A stretch of DNA of 63,675 nucleotides from Scedosporium boydii. Taxonomy: Eukaryota; Ascomycota; Sordariomycetes; Microascales; Microascaceae. The notes below the pieces were generated by a model. That model searched no databases, was not told the origin of the DNA, and saw only the letters and a program-made list of their open reading frames with translations. Below, piece by piece: positions 22,612 through 34,400 of the stretch. Made by a program: the position numbers and the translations under genes. The stretch is from NCBI GenBank assembly GCA_002221725.1, contig NJFT01000228.1:1-63675 (forward strand), written 5' to 3'. How positions within the stretch are numbered: the stretch's first letter is position 1; every line of letters begins with the position of its first letter.

Positions 22612-23544
22612 TGATCGAGGTACCAGGACGGATCTGAACATCGAAGTGGAAAAGGGGGTGGGCGTTGTTCCGTATTTTCTAATAGGCTCGTATTGTTAGC
22701 AAGGTACAGACGAGAATACACGTTAATAAAGCTATGTATCTAATTGATGGGGCATGGTAACGTTCAACCTTGATTCACAAGATCGTATTGTGTGACTGCA
22801 TCCCGTCCAAGCTGTTCGTACCCGGTCTATCCGAGCTGCAATGCAGTCTGGTTGAACGGGCCAATAAAGCCACCGGCGGGTGGTGGAACGCAGTAGAAGT
22901 GGATCCATCGTAATTTTGCTGCCTGGATCCTTTCCACTGCAATATGGGCACCGGATTACACGTTAATTTCCTTTTCTCCTCGTCGAGTTCATGCAGCACC
23001 TGGAGATCCAGCCTTGACCCGGACCACAGTAAGAAGGCAACCTAACCTCGTTTCTAAGTGGGCTGGGGCCGAGGTGAGGATCCTTGGGGGCTTCACCACA
23101 CTCCCGCTAGTCCAAGCCCCGCACGAAAAACACTAGTGCCGATGGCGCACGACCTCCATCTCCCCACGCTAATGTAGTTGAGAGAGTTGTCCCGCTCGCG
23201 TTTGCAGCCACATCCAGGGACGAGTCAGTGCCGATGGAGGCTTTGGATTAACCTCATGTGGGGTAAATACTACCTATGCTACCTTGTCCTTCTCCGGCAA
23301 TCATGCCAGAGGTTACCTGTGCGCCGCGCCAGAGACGCAACAATCCGGTCTCAAGGGTCATGACCTCGGCGTCAACAATCCGAAGGCGGGGCGGGGGAAG
23401 GAGAGCTATTTAAGAGGCTCGGGTTTCGCCCGGGTTTCCTCGAACCGCATTTGGGAAAGCTGACCAAGTTACTGGACGGATCTCGTTTTCTGTTATACAG
23501 TCCGGAATACTTAGGACAAGGTAGCCATTAACACTAACCCCGCC
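22612..23544. other. Intergenic, promoter of the transesterase gene
   Basis: No gene is supported. Several 60-75 codon frames have no recognisable content. The 150 bases before 23545 should include the promoter; a tandem-like GGGTTTCGCCCGGGTTTC lies at 23422-23439. Confidence 0.45.
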
Positions 23545-24872
23545 ATGTCTGAGTTAGACAAGCTGTTTGCCGAGCGTACCGCCCGTGGCTCCAGCACTGT
23601 CCACGGTTGCATTACTGCCGCTGTCGATAGGAATGGTTGGTAGCCAGACAAAATGACATATTGGCTCCATGGAGTGAAATACTGATTCTCCTTGTATATG
23701 GATAGGAAAGGAGCTCTTCTATGAGGCCCTCGGCTACAACGGAACAGGCCCCGACGCGCCATCCGTTGATCCCAACGCTACTTTCTGGATCGCCTCATGC
23801 ACCAAGCTCATCGGTACTATCGCCGCGTTGCAGTGCGTTGAACGAGGTCAAATCACCCTCGACGAGCCCGTGGGCCACGTTCTCCACGAGCTGGCCAATC
23901 CCGAGGTAATCAAGAAGACTCTCGACGGAGCTTATGATCCTGCCTTCACGACGACACCAGCAACTAAGAAGATCACCCTCCGTCACCTCTTGACCCACTC
24001 CGCTGGTCTTGGATATGATGCCTTTAATCCGACGTTATTGGCCTGGCGTCAATCGAGAGGAGAGCACCCTAAAAGTATGAACGGCACCGTCATCGAGGGG
24101 CACTCGGCACCGTTGCTCAACGAGCCGGGTGAGGGCTGGGTTTATAGTGGAGGCATCGACGTGAGTCAATTGACCCTTAAAAAAGTGCCTCATCCTCTAA
24201 TCTGCGAGTCCTTTGTAGTGGGCCGGTGTGCTTGTCGCGCGATTGAACAAGACCACTCTGGAAGAATACCTCCAAGAGAACGTCTTCAAGCCCCTCGGCA
24301 TGTCTAGTACCACGTTCCGGCTCGAGAGGCGCAGTGACATCAAGGAGCGCCTGCTCACGACGGCTCAGAGAACAGAGGACGGATCGTTGAAGGATTCTGC
24401 AAAAGTCTGGCCCGACTACGCCGCCGAGGATTGCGCCGGCGCCGGTCTCTACTCGTCTGTATCCGACTACCTCCAAGTTCTCAAGGACTTGGTCAAGGAC
24501 GAGCCTACGCTTCTCAAGAAGGAGACGGTCGAGCGGGAAATGTTCTGCCCCCAGTTCGCCCAGGGCGGCCGTTCCATGGAAGGTTTGCTTGGATCCACCG
24601 ACATGGTCGCCGCCATGACCGGCACCTCGTCGTTTGACGGAGTCAACTGGGGTCTCGGGGGAATTTACGCGGAGGGCGACGTTGGCACCATGCCCAAGGG
24701 CACGCTCACTTGGGGTGGACTGCCTAATCTTGTGTGGTTCGCCAATAGGGAGAGGGGTGTAGCAGGCTTCTTTGCCACGCAAGTCATTCCCCCGGGCGAC
24801 AAGACGATTGCGAGCTTTATTGGGGAGATTTCACAGGTGGCTTTTCGCTTGGGGTCAGCTCAATTGATTTAA
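23545..24872 (+). CDS. LovD-like beta-lactamase-fold transesterase/hydrolase
   Basis: Three exons, 23545-23635, 23706-24160 and 24219-24872, giving 399 residues, close to the 413 of LovD. The serine-hydrolase motif S-x-x-K is Ser61-Cys-Thr-Lys64 in FWIASCTKLIG. The second motif Tyr is Tyr177 in WVYSGGID, and the C-terminal block GLGGIYAEGD and TLTWGGLPNLVWFANRERG fits the third active-site region. Members act as esterases, beta-lactamases or acyltransferases; LovD moves an acyl chain to the lovastatin core. The first exon is only 91 nt (MSELDKLFAERTARGSSTVHG) and its donor is GTTGGT. The gene is intact and sits just downstream of degraded biosynthetic genes, so it could be a surviving tailoring enzyme. 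The substrate is unknown. Confidence 0.9.
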
Positions 24873-25531
24873 AATGAAGAGAAGGCAATGTCCCTCGACG
24901 CATTAAGTCTCATATTGAGGCGATAAGGTGATTCCGTCTCCCCAGCAGAGCAGGGAATTTTTGACGTGCATTGACACGCTGTCAAGTCTTACCCAAGGTA
25001 ACCAACCCCCTCTTGACTAACTGGTCCGTCGTGTTCTCTGTCTAGACGTATTTAGCTAGTGCATCACGGTTACCCTGCGATGTACCAAGTGCGATGATGT
25101 CGATGTGAACCTCTATTATTTCCACTTATTCGAGACATCGTGGTCCGAAATCAGCTAAGGGCTCTCCTGATCCAACGTATCGAGTGCGAGGGAACAGGAA
25201 TGAGGAACGTCAACAGCACTAGCTCAAGACATTAGATGCTGTATCGAGTTTGCAATCTGAGAAAACCGCATTCTAGAGATAGCCAATGCTAATCGACGCT
25301 GAACACTACTGTCTCAGCTGTCTATCACAGGAGACCACGTTCATCACCAAAAGCAGCTTATATGATTGGGTAAGCTCGCTTTGGTGTCGAAGCCGGAAAT
25401 ATCGTATCCGCGAGTTGCCCAGGCAGAGATGGCCACCCGAAAGCATGAGTGGGAAGGGCTTAAAAGAAAAGGCATATAAATTATAGCATATATGAAATTT
25501 AAATTCTGTTATTGATCTGGATCTAAGATGA
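24873..25531. other. Intergenic, convergent 3' ends
   Basis: Lies between the plus-strand transesterase and the minus-strand homogentisate dioxygenase, so both end here. A 66-codon frame at 25286-25486 is not convincing. This is the left border of the aromatic catabolic cluster. Confidence 0.45.
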
Positions 25532-27109
25532 TTATTCTGGTCTCTTGAAGTGGCACTGTAACCCTACCCAACTATCCTGGTTGTAGCTAGCTTGTACTTT
25601 GAGGCAAGCCTTCTTCCCCCATTCGGTGACGCCTAGCATCAAGCTGCTCTCGAACATGAAAGCCATGCTCCCAGCACCAATCTTCTGGGGCTTCAGCTCC
25701 GCAACGCTTGCCTTCTCGAAAGTGCTGGCATCGGGACCATGCGCTGCCATGACATTATGGAGGCTTGCTCCACCAGCCTGGAACCCTCCCCCTGCCTTCG
25801 CATCATACTCCCCAGAGATCAGTCCCATGAATTCAGACATTGTATTGCGGTGGTACCAGGGCGGGCGGAATGTCTCCTCTTGCACCAGCCACCTTGGAGG
25901 AAAGATGACAAAGTCGGCGATTGCTGTGCCTGGGTGATCTGAGGGCGCTGTCAACACTGTATAGATGGAAGGATCTGGATGATCGAAAGAGACGCTCCCA
26001 ATAACGGAGAATCGGCCGAGATCATATTTGAATGGATAATCTTCAAGATCATTAGCCAGGGGCGCATTATTATCATTCAGGATCTCTCTTCCAATGGCTC
26101 AAGGAGAAATGCAACCCTAGAACGAGGGAGATCGTTGACAAAAGAGCATTATGGAAACTTACACCTAGAGTTAGCGAGGTATTTTGTTAGCTTAGAATTG
26201 AAATGTCCTGATTGGAAGTGTTTTGTGTGCTCACCTGCCGTGCCACGCAACGACATCGAAAGGGGTATGATTCTGCTTAGCAACATAGAGCTTTCCATTG
26301 TACTTGTTGATGACTGACCAGGTAGATGATGTATCCTCGTCGAACCGCGCCAGGGGTATTTGGAAGTCTCTCGCGTTTGCTAGGCAGTTAGAGCCGATCG
26401 GGCCAAGCTCTGGTAGGACGAAATGGCCTTGATACAACTCCAAGATGTAGCCTCTAACTGGCCCTTCTGGCAGAGTTACCCGGTATCTGATTCCTCGGGG
26501 AATTACCGCAATCTCGTTTGGCCGTACTAGAAGGCTACCTAACTCCGTTTGTATGTCCAGAGTTCCATGTTGAGCCACAATAAGCATATCGCCGTCAGAG
26601 GAATACATAGCTGTACCCTGATCCATATCACGTCCTGCCGCGAAGACGTAGATGCCAAGCCCGGTCTTCACAGTCATGTCACCAGCTCCAGCTAAATGCT
26701 TGAGGCCATGGATCCAGTCTGCTTCCGGGTTCATGTCGAAAGGGTCCCATCGGAATTGGTTTGGAACATAATCGAGTTGCGTTATTAAGTGGACACTGGC
26801 ATTATCAGGGTAGGGTCGGAAGGGCTCATGAGCGGCCGAAGGGAGAATACGATAAAGCCAAGTTTGAAGGTTCTCATGCCGAGGGGCCGTGAATGCAGTT
26901 CCTGAGAGCTTTTCAGCGTAGAGGCCGTACGGTGGCTTCTGGGGTGAGTTGGCTCCAATAGGCAAGGCACCTTCCAGGGCTTCGGATCTAATCGCATTGC
27001 TTAGTTTATACCCACAAGTGAGATTGGATCTTAAGACGTACTCATGGAATGAGCCAAAACCGTTGAGGTACTTGTACCTTTCTGGCGTTTCAAAGCGTGT
27101 CACTGGCAT
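25532..27109 (-). CDS. hmgA: Homogentisate 1,2-dioxygenase
   Basis: Exon 1 is 27109-26235 and the last exon 26040-25532; with a 2-nt exon at 26164-26163 they give 461 residues (family about 440-460). It opens the ring of homogentisate to maleylacetoacetate with Fe(II) and O2. Blocks in order: [120 protein letters not shown] and [12 protein letters not shown]. The iron ligands known from human HGD (two His, one Glu) correspond to the His in WYHRN, the Glu in MSEF and the His in MAAHGPD. His290 in WHG matches the proposed catalytic His. I chose ATG 27109 ([12 protein letters not shown]) because upstream in-frame codons are not family-like. It is divergent from fahA, with 475 bp between. Confidence 0.93.
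26041..26234 (-). other. Double intron with an apparent 2-nt micro-exon in hmgA
   Basis: On the minus strand, GTGAGC starts at 26234 and a branch-like GCTAAC plus CTCTAG ends at 26165 (70 nt). The next two bases are GT (26164-26163). They are followed at once by the perfect donor GTAAGT (26162), with GCTAAT and TTGAAG ending at 26041 (122 nt). Only by keeping the two bases does the frame restore [15 protein letters not shown], the length family members have. Removing just the first intron leaves an immediate TAA; one large GT-AG intron shifts the frame. A GC-AG donor at 26238 would keep frame but delete conserved residues. Confidence 0.6.
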
Positions 27110-27584
27110 TGCTAATATGCTGGAATGGTAATACTTGACCACTAGAGGCCAACACGGACACGCAACATCTTCTGATGGATATCCCGGTCTTCTTTTATTC
27201 TCATCTACGTCTTCTTTATCCGTCTCTGTTCCGTGTGTCGTCATCACTGACAGCCAACTTCGTGACAAATCGAAAATGTCTAGTTCCGCAATTCCGGTGA
27301 CAACAGGAGAGCGGAAATCGGAATTATAAGACTTTACACAATATTGAAACCTCGGAACTTATCCCGAGCATGCGGCTCCTCTTTGCCTTCATGGCACTCT
27401 TTCCATAAAGGCAATTCAATTGATCATTGATCATGCCTTACAATGTTCCAGCCCAAGTACTCTCTCTTAATTTTTATTTTCTTTAACGTTCTTGATTTAT
27501 CCATCTGGGGCATCACTTGATTCGTGAGCTTTAATATTAATCGAAACTTGATGTGAAAAGAATTTTATTTATTCACCCATCAGT
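27110..27584. promoter_or_regulatory. Bidirectional hmgA-fahA promoter with clustered CGGAA half-sites
   Basis: The shared promoter of the two ring-degradation genes. Between 27284 and 27358 there are five CGGAA/TTCCG half-sites: TTCCG at 27284 and 27292, CGGAA at 27312, 27319 and 27353. About one is expected by chance in the whole 475 bp. CGG-containing half-sites are the usual targets of Zn2Cys6 proteins, and such a regulator is encoded at 31407. Confidence 0.5.
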
Positions 27585-28922
27585 ATGAAATCTTGGCTTT
27601 CAATCCCGAAGGGGACCCATTTCTCCCTAGCAAATATTCCCTTCGGAATCATCTCAACATCAAAATTGCCACGGCCCCGTCCGGCCGTCGCGATTGGCGA
27701 CTACGTCCTCGATTTATCTGCCTTTGCCAATGGTGGCGGCTTCACGAAGTTGCAAAGTTTCCCTCAAGGGAAATTAGGAGTCTTCTCTGAGCCGACGCTG
27801 AACTCGTTTGCAGCTCTAGGTAGACCTACGCACCGGGAAGTCCGGACTTTTCTTCGAGACGTCCTTCGCGAAGGTACACCATACCCGGAGACTCTGATGA
27901 TAAATGAAGATTTGAAGAATTCTGCCCTCATTCCATTTTCTCAGATCCAGACCCATCTTCCCCTCGCTATCGGGGACTATACCGACTTCTTTGCCGGCCG
28001 CAACCATGCGCGGAATGTGGGCACACTCTTCCGTGGCGCTGCCAACGCTCTGAACCCAAACTATAATCATGTCCCGGTGGCGTACCACGGCCGAGCCAGT
28101 TCAGTCGTTGTTTCTGGCACACCGCTCTATCGTCCATGTGGCCAGGTCCTTCCTGCTCCAGGAGCTGGAACTCCTATCTTTCGAGCGTCAAGAAGACTGG
28201 ATATTGAACTCGAGCTGGGTGCCTTCATATGCCGAGGGAATCAACTTGGAAAGCCAATTCCAGTGTGCGAAGCCGAGGAGCACATTTTTGGTTATGTTCT
28301 CATGAATGACTGGAGTGCTCGAGATATACAGCAATGGGAGTATGTCCCGTTGGGTCCTTTTAATGCGAAAAACTTTGGCACATCCATCAGCCCATGGGTT
28401 GTTCTGGCGGATGCCCTGGAGCCCTTCAAGGCGCATGGCCTGTCGAATGACGTGACGCTGCAGCCTTATCTTCAAGAAGAGAAGAAAGACAACATCATTG
28501 ATATTCAGTTAGAAGTGTCCATTCGTAGTAAGTCATCCCTCCTCTAAACAGATAATCGCTCCAAGCTGATCATCCCTACAGCGGCCCAAGGTAATGAGAA
28601 GACTATTACGCGCACCTCCTCACGCAATCTACTTTGGTCCTGGCCCCAGATGATCGCACATCACACCGTATCTGGGTGCAACTTGAGGACTGGGGACCTT
28701 CTGGGGTCAGGCACAATATCGGGATCTGAACCCGGCACGTATGGCAGCATGTTAGAACAGACACAAGGTGGTAAGATACCACTTGAGTTTCCAGGTGGAG
28801 AGCAGCGTATATTCTTAGAAGATGGCGACACGGTAACAATACGAGGCTGGTTTGGTCCTGGTGGCGACGACTGTATTGGGTTTGGTGAGTGCCGTGGGCA
28901 AATATTGCCCCAATTGGAGTAA
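27585..28922 (+). CDS. fahA: Fumarylacetoacetase
   Basis: Two exons, 27585-28527 and 28582-28922, with a 54-nt GTAAGT...CAG intron, giving 427 residues (family about 420-430). It hydrolyses fumarylacetoacetate to fumarate and acetoacetate, the last step of phenylalanine/tyrosine breakdown. The N-terminal SH3-like domain starts SWLSIPKGTHFSLANIPFGI. The catalytic domain shows IGDYTDFFAGRNHARNVGTL (metal Asp and catalytic His), VAYHGRASSVVVSGTPL, RLDIELELGAFI (metal Glu pair), MNDWSARDIQQWEYVPLGPF, NAKNFGTSISPWVV (catalytic Lys) and SGSEPGTYGSMLEQ. All known ligands of the mammalian enzyme appear to be present, so I expect an active enzyme. Its pairing with hmgA is conserved in Aspergillus. Confidence 0.95.
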
Positions 28923-29413
28923 TCTAATAACTTGGAGAGTCGTCGTTCAACTGTTGTCCAAGCGCCTGGAATCGTGAACGTGGTTTCACATCGGTTGCCT
29001 AATTTAGAGGTAGAGTTTATCATGTTTGAATAGATCCGTTTAGTTCCATGTTGTATTAAACGAAGGTCTAGACTTTCACTTTAGACTACTTGACTGGAAA
29101 AGGGATGAAGCGGTTGCACTAATGAAAACAGAAATCGGGCCAAAGTCAGCATCGATGGTCGATTTTGTGAAGCCGAGTTTATCTTCGCAAAGCGTGAAAG
29201 CGAAACACATATACTCGACTGACGTGCTATTTGGCACCTGACGACTCCCTCATACTTACGTTACTATAAGCATGACCAAGCCCTTGTATGTAGGGATACA
29301 AATACGTCAAAAAAAAAAAAAATCAAATTCATCATGCAAATTTTCTTCTACTACTACCACCGTACATTGCCGTATCTTCTCTAAATGGTGTGGTTCGGTT
29401 CCACTGTGGCCTG
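28923..29413. other. Intergenic, convergent fahA and P450 3' ends
   Basis: No gene is supported. An A-tract lies at 29309-29322. Both flanking genes end here. Confidence 0.5.
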
Positions 29414-31080
29414 TTATGATTCACCAACCTCCAAAGCTTTGGCCAAAGCCTGCGGGTGCCGAGGAACAAATCTGGATTTGTAGCGTTTCGGCATTGCCAC
29501 CAAACTGGTTGGATCTGCGTTTCCCCTCACTGGATGGCAATCGACTTCGTCATGTTTTTCAATGTGGAAACTGTTCAAGAGCCTCATGAATATGAGGTAC
29601 AATTCCCGGTTTGCTAGCAGAGACCCGGCGCACATGCGGTAGCCAATGCCATACGTGAACAATGGAGCGTCAGGTTGTTCAATCCATCTTTCGGGGCGGA
29701 ACACTTCCGGGTCTTCCCATACTTCCGCGTCTTGGTTAAATGTTAGCGCATGTCATCAAGGCATCGCTGTGTACCTACCCATATTACACGCCCAAGCGTT
29801 CAAAAATACAACGGTGCCTTTCGGAATTGAGACTCCGCCGTAGACAACATCCTGAATTGTGGCTCGGGGCAAAGCGAGTCGCAGGACCGTGAAGTATCTG
29901 AGAGACTCACGCACCAGAGCGACGATATATTGGCATTTCTGATCGTCCTCCACATCACACATCGGTTGGTCTTCAGCGTAGAGCTTGCGGATTTCGGAAA
30001 CAGCCTTGTCCTGGATCTCCGGATGCTGGGATAAATAAGCAATAAACCAGGCCAAGAGCGTCGTAATGGTATCGAGACCACCGGAAAGCATAGTCAAGCT
30101 AATTGACGTGAGTTCATCCTCGTTTAACTTTGCCTCTTTACCTAAAATAACATTTGCCTGGATGCATGGCTTATACGTTCCCTGGGCGATGCGCTCATCG
30201 AGGCCTCTGTTAAGCGAGGATAGATAGGCATCACGTCGCCTTCGCATCTCCCGAGCCTTGGCAGAGTGGGAGTTGACAGGATTCAGGCGGAGAAGTGGAA
30301 TGTAGTCCTGGAGGTTGCCGGTGGTGGATCGGAAGCGACTGATCTCCTCTTCAACATGAGTAATCTCGCCAAAAAGATCGTCTTCCCTACTCTTTAGACG
30401 AATACCCCAGTTGAGCGTAAGGGCAAGAGATAGCGAGAGTCTTTGTATCATGGGCATGGGATCGATAGGGACCTTGCCAGCCTTTCCGTCTGTGTAGAGT
30501 TCTTTGACAAAGTCGAGAGTCTCGATGTTGAGATGAGGAACATATGTTGCCACAGAGGGGCGGTTCAACGCCGATGCAGCGCCTTTGCGTCTCCGCTTGA
30601 GCGAGTCGCTGTAGGGCGACGTACCAATTGTCGTTCCGGCGGTATCAGAGACGACCTGAGGTTTGGTCAATTTCATTAACTGCACAGCCGGCAAGGGAAT
30701 TGAGGTCGTACTTTGTGGAAAGTGTAGAACTCTGGTCTTGAACTGAGCGCCTGACCATTCTTCCCAAAGAGGTCCCTGGCGGCAGCCGCCGAATTGACAA
30801 CTATGACAGGAATATTACCAAGTTGGATCTGGTACACCGGGCCAAACTTTTTGGCCCACTCGCGATACTTTTCGGCTGCGTTAGTACGAATGTCCCAAAT
30901 ATTCCCGATGAGAGGCAACCCAGAAGGGCCTTTCAGATTGTCAATCCGTGCGTTATGGCGGATTATCTCGTTGACGAAAAGGTAGGCAACAGGAGCAATA
31001 AAAAAGGACACGAGGAGCGATCGACCTGCATGGTCCCGAATTTGGTCGTTCAGAGATAGGATAAGGTCTGCGATAGTCAT
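29414..31080 (-). CDS. phacB: Cytochrome P450, PhacB/CYP504B-like hydroxyphenylacetate hydroxylase
   Basis: Three exons, 31080-30712, 30655-29779 and 29730-29414, giving 520 residues. An N-terminal membrane helix (SLLVSFFIAPVAYLFV) is followed by LKGPSGLPLIGNIWDIRTNA, RPEFYTFHKVVSDTAGTTIG, TSPYSDSLKRRRKGAASALN, the I-helix MLSGGLDTITTLLAW, the ExxR motif ESLR, FRPERW, and the haem loop FTYGIGYRMCAG with Cys449. The blocks TAGTTIGTSPYSDSLKRRRK and STTGNLQDYIPLLRLNP match what I remember of A. nidulans PhacB, which 6-hydroxylates 3-hydroxyphenylacetate (to homogentisate) and 3,4-dihydroxyphenylacetate. Lying beside hmgA and fahA, it would feed the ring-cleavage enzymes. It is probably bound to the endoplasmic reticulum. 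The family assignment is from memory; substrate choice is inferred. Confidence 0.87.
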
Positions 31081-31406
31081 GATTACAACGTTGATAAGCT
31101 GTTCGAAAAGGTGGAATTAGAGTTATTCAATATCACAGGGAAGACAAAGAGGCCCACCAAAAAGCGCTGATGAGGCTTTTTTTAAAGGCAGACGGCTTCT
31201 CCATAATTACTTCCTCGGTGATTATTCGACTCGTCCTATCCGAAAGATTTCCCGCCGTCGTCGCCATGACAAGTTTGCATGATGGAGGTCGTGTTTGGCT
31301 GGCATGAAGTCTCGGAATCTCGGAACTGTTCCGATGGAAAACATAGCCCGCGTCAACCCCATATCAATCCAAACCCCACCTCTTCTTTTCCCCAGTTCTC
31401 TCGGAA
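31081..31406. promoter_or_regulatory. Divergent P450 / regulator promoter with a CGGAA palindrome
   Basis: At 31321-31333 lies CGGAACTGTTCCG, a perfect 13-bp palindrome, with a further CGGAA at 31313. It is about 75 bp upstream of the regulator's ATG (31407) and 240 bp upstream of the P450 ATG (31080). The same half-site recurs in the other promoters of the cluster, so this could serve both autoregulation and P450 control. Confidence 0.5.
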
Positions 31407-33929
31407 ATGTCTGTTTCCTCAACAGCAATTTCCGCCCGCCTCCCGAAGCCAATAGACATGGAGGACAATTGTGCAGTAAATGCAGTAACGGCAGTACCGG
31501 ATACGGTCACAACCCGGGACCGGAGACGGCCGGCTTCAAGCGAGAATCCACCTCGGCGCCCCAAGCGGGGCAAATATACCTCCGTTGCGTGGTAGGCAGA
31601 GGCTCCCATGAATCAAGTGGCGTACCAGACACATTGCTTACACGGCGTTTATTACAGCGAAGAATGCAAGAAGAGAAAGCTCAAGTGTAATCCCTTGAAC
31701 GATGAGAGCGGCTGCAAACGCTGTGTCGACAATGGGCTGCCTTGTGTCTACACTAGGGAGCCATCCCCCTCAAATAAGAATAAGGCTGAGAGGTAAATAT
31801 CCGCACCCTAGATATAACTAAGCTATTCTTGCTGAAAGATACTCCAATAAGTCAACTGAACTACGAATCCCTCAGCAAGGAAGTGGGCCAGCTTCGCAGG
31901 CAGGTCATGGAGCTGGCTGGAGAGGTGGAGGCTCTAAAAAATTCCCGACATCCAGCACACGCCCAGTCGAGTTCGTCATCTTCACGGGGGGGCACACTTG
32001 TCCAGTCTCCAGCCAGTTCTCAAAGGAGCCAGGAGCCGAAAGAACTGCCATTCGTCGGTCCCACAAGGCCAGCATTCGGAATTATCATTGGCGAACGTTC
32101 TTTGACCCGCATGGGTTTTCCCGTTTGCGAGTCCATTCCCCCTAGTGGTGCTCAGTCCCCGACCGATATTCTCAAGGAGGGAACTGTGCCTCAGACTTCT
32201 GAGCAATTCTGGTCGACTTGTACAGCCTCTGAAGTCACTAGACTAGTAGAGGTCTGGCGGGAAGAGGTCGAATCGGTTTACCCTTGTTTCGACATGGCAG
32301 AAAAGATATCTCACGCAGAGCATATCCTCAATTGCATAAGATCTGGTCGATTACTAGATGACGACAGATACGACTCTACACAGGCCGCGGTGACCTCAAG
32401 GGACATAGACCTGGTCAAAATCGCAGTAGCGACAGGTATTGTTCTGGAATCGCATGGCAAGACTGAAATGAGCACCGCAATAATCGACTCAGTTGAGCAA
32501 GGTATCTCGAGGATATCATGCTTAGATGTTGGACTGGACAAGATTCAGGTTCTGGCAATACTGGTAGCTATTCCCCACCCCTACATTGCCTGTTTCAAGA
32601 CCACGCTGATGAACAACTTCAGAGCATTTACTACTTTCACATTGACGAAGAGTTGCTGGCGTGGAGGACGATCGGTGTTGCTGCAAGAGAAGCGCTTGAG
32701 ATGGGCCTGCATCGTAGAGACAGTCTTTTTGATAATTTCAAGGATCGCAAGTCTCGCACTCTCGCCACCAGAGTGTTTTGGTGCGTTTACGTCCTCGACC
32801 GCCGTTGGAGCTTTGGCACCAGCCTTTCCTTTGCGCTCGTTGATCGAGACATTGATCCCGAGTTGCCTGAGCCAGTAAGTAAAACTCTGTGTGATGTACA
32901 TGAGAGGAGTGGACCTTCTAAGACTCTATCCAGGACGAAGAGTTTCCCTATGTCAAGTGCATGGTGGGATACGGCCGTCTCTGTTCTAAACTGTGGAACG
33001 CGATCCCACCATTTAAATCGTCAAGCCAGCATATTCCCGAAGATACTGTCGTAGATCTCGATTCTCGCGCTCTCGATTGGATAGAGTCAATCCCATCTCA
33101 TCTTCGTTTACGGCATCCTCGTCTCGGGCTCGCACCACGCTCTCAGCCCACTGTCCTTCATCGGCTACGTGCCCTTCTCTACCTACGTGGAAACCACACG
33201 CGTTGCCTCATCCATCGGCACTACCTTCTAAGTCCGGCTAGCATTTCCAGTAACCTGCCAAAGGCCTCGCTGGTCGTGGATATTGCTCTCGATAGCATCC
33301 AGGTTCTGATGCACCTCAATGCAACGACGGACATTTATTCACTCCAGCAGAACGCTTTCAACTATTTTTTACTCAGTTCTTTAGCAATCATCTTCCTCGC
33401 GGTGTGCCATGCGCCGGAAGTGTTCGCCAGCCGTTGCAGGAAGAGTTTCGTCGACGCAGTGGAGCTTGTGAGAAGTTTATCTCACTGTAGTTTGATTAGC
33501 AGGAGATTGTGGAAAAGTATTCGCGGTCTGCTGCCGCGACTAAAGCGTCTGGGCCTGCAACGACCAGAGCAAGGCCAAGATTCTAACTTGTCGACGGGGG
33601 GCAGCCCCATTTCCAATTTGAGTTCAACTCACTATCAAAACCTAGGTGCCACAGGATTGATCGAAGCTGAAGGACCCGTCCTAGGGAATGATGGTCTTCA
33701 TCTTAGAGGGGTGGATGAGAATTACTTGGTACCGGACTTCGATGTCACTGGCTTAGTACCCGACATGTCCCAGATCGGAAGCGACCTGATAAGCTTATTC
33801 GATGCATTTAGGCAAGGGCACCAGCAGTTGCCCACATCTTTACTGCCTCATTCTTACAATACTGATGAAATGGACTTTATGGACGGTATGGGAAGTGAGG
33901 TGTCGCGGCGGTTTCAGTGGCTCATTTAG
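31407..33929 (+). CDS. Zn2Cys6 transcription factor, probable cluster regulator
   Basis: Five exons: 31407-31591, 31658-31792, 31852-32563, 32623-32874 and 32934-33929, giving 759 residues. The binuclear zinc cluster is Cys62, 65, 72, 81, 84 and 91 (C-x2-C-x6-C-x8-C-x2-C-x6-C) preceded by PPRRPKRGKYTSVA, and is split by the first intron. A short coiled-coil-like linker (LSKEVGQLRRQVMELAGEVE) follows. The fungal_trans region runs about 270-560 with LSIYYFHIDEELLAWRTIGV, AAREALEMGLHRR, FWCVYVLDRRWSFGTSLSFA and VDRDIDPELPEP. It binds DNA in the nucleus, probably at CGG half-sites. Divergence from the P450 and its position inside the catabolic cluster make it the likely pathway regulator; compare HmgR of the A. 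fumigatus tyrosine cluster, though I cannot show orthology. Confidence 0.9.
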
Positions 33930-34042
33930 GACGAGTTAGTTGGGAATGTCCCCTCCAGCTTTAGCGATGCCGTCGAATATTTCGTACGAGGTATTAATAG
34001 ACTCTTCTAAATATATGTAGCGAAGACTACCACAGGCGGGTT

Positions 34043-34400
34043 CTAGAAGTAAACCATTGCGAATCCTTGGTGTACGCCCTTCGCGAAACTTTTTAGCTCA
34101 GCATGAGCAGCGCATTGGTTATCGTAGAACTCCATATCTTCCTCAGATTCAAACACTGAAATCGCGGCTACCGTGAATCCTTGTGCGCGTTGATCGGGCT
34201 TTGCGTTTCCTGCCTTCGCCGAACGAATATAAGGTTTTCCGTCCTAAGGAAAATTAGATGGCCTGAAAACATGATTGGAAAGTTGTAATGCGAACCTTGA
34301 TAGCCTTTTGAGGCATGCTTTTGTAGAAATCGAGAACTTTTTCCTGGTCCTCCTCGCGCGGAATCTTGAACAACGTAATACGAGTAATCGGCTGGCTCAT
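34043..34400 (-). CDS. Small Dabb (stress-responsive A/B barrel) domain protein
   Basis: Two exons, 34400-34296 and 34243-34043, with a 52-nt intron, giving 101 residues: MSQPITRITLFKIPREEDQE, KVLDFYKSMPQKAIKDGKPY, then FTVAAISVFESEEDMEFYDN, QCAAHAELKSFAKGVHQGFA and MVYF. The beta-alpha ferredoxin-like layout with I-T-L-F-K-I at the start, a central VAAISVFES strand and the H-x-x-L helix fits Dabb/EthD-type dimeric barrels. These act as small oxygenases, cyclases or ligand-binding proteins; the role here is unknown. It sits between the regulator and the amine oxidase, and its promoter has the same CGGAA/TTCCG half-sites (34515, 34533, 34620, 34631), so it is likely part of the regulon. Confidence 0.85.

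Noticed and set aside
26041..26238. Single GC-AG intron in hmgA
   Set aside because: It keeps frame, but removes conserved residues after the catalytic His and has a poor GC donor context; the two-intron reading is better, though unproven.
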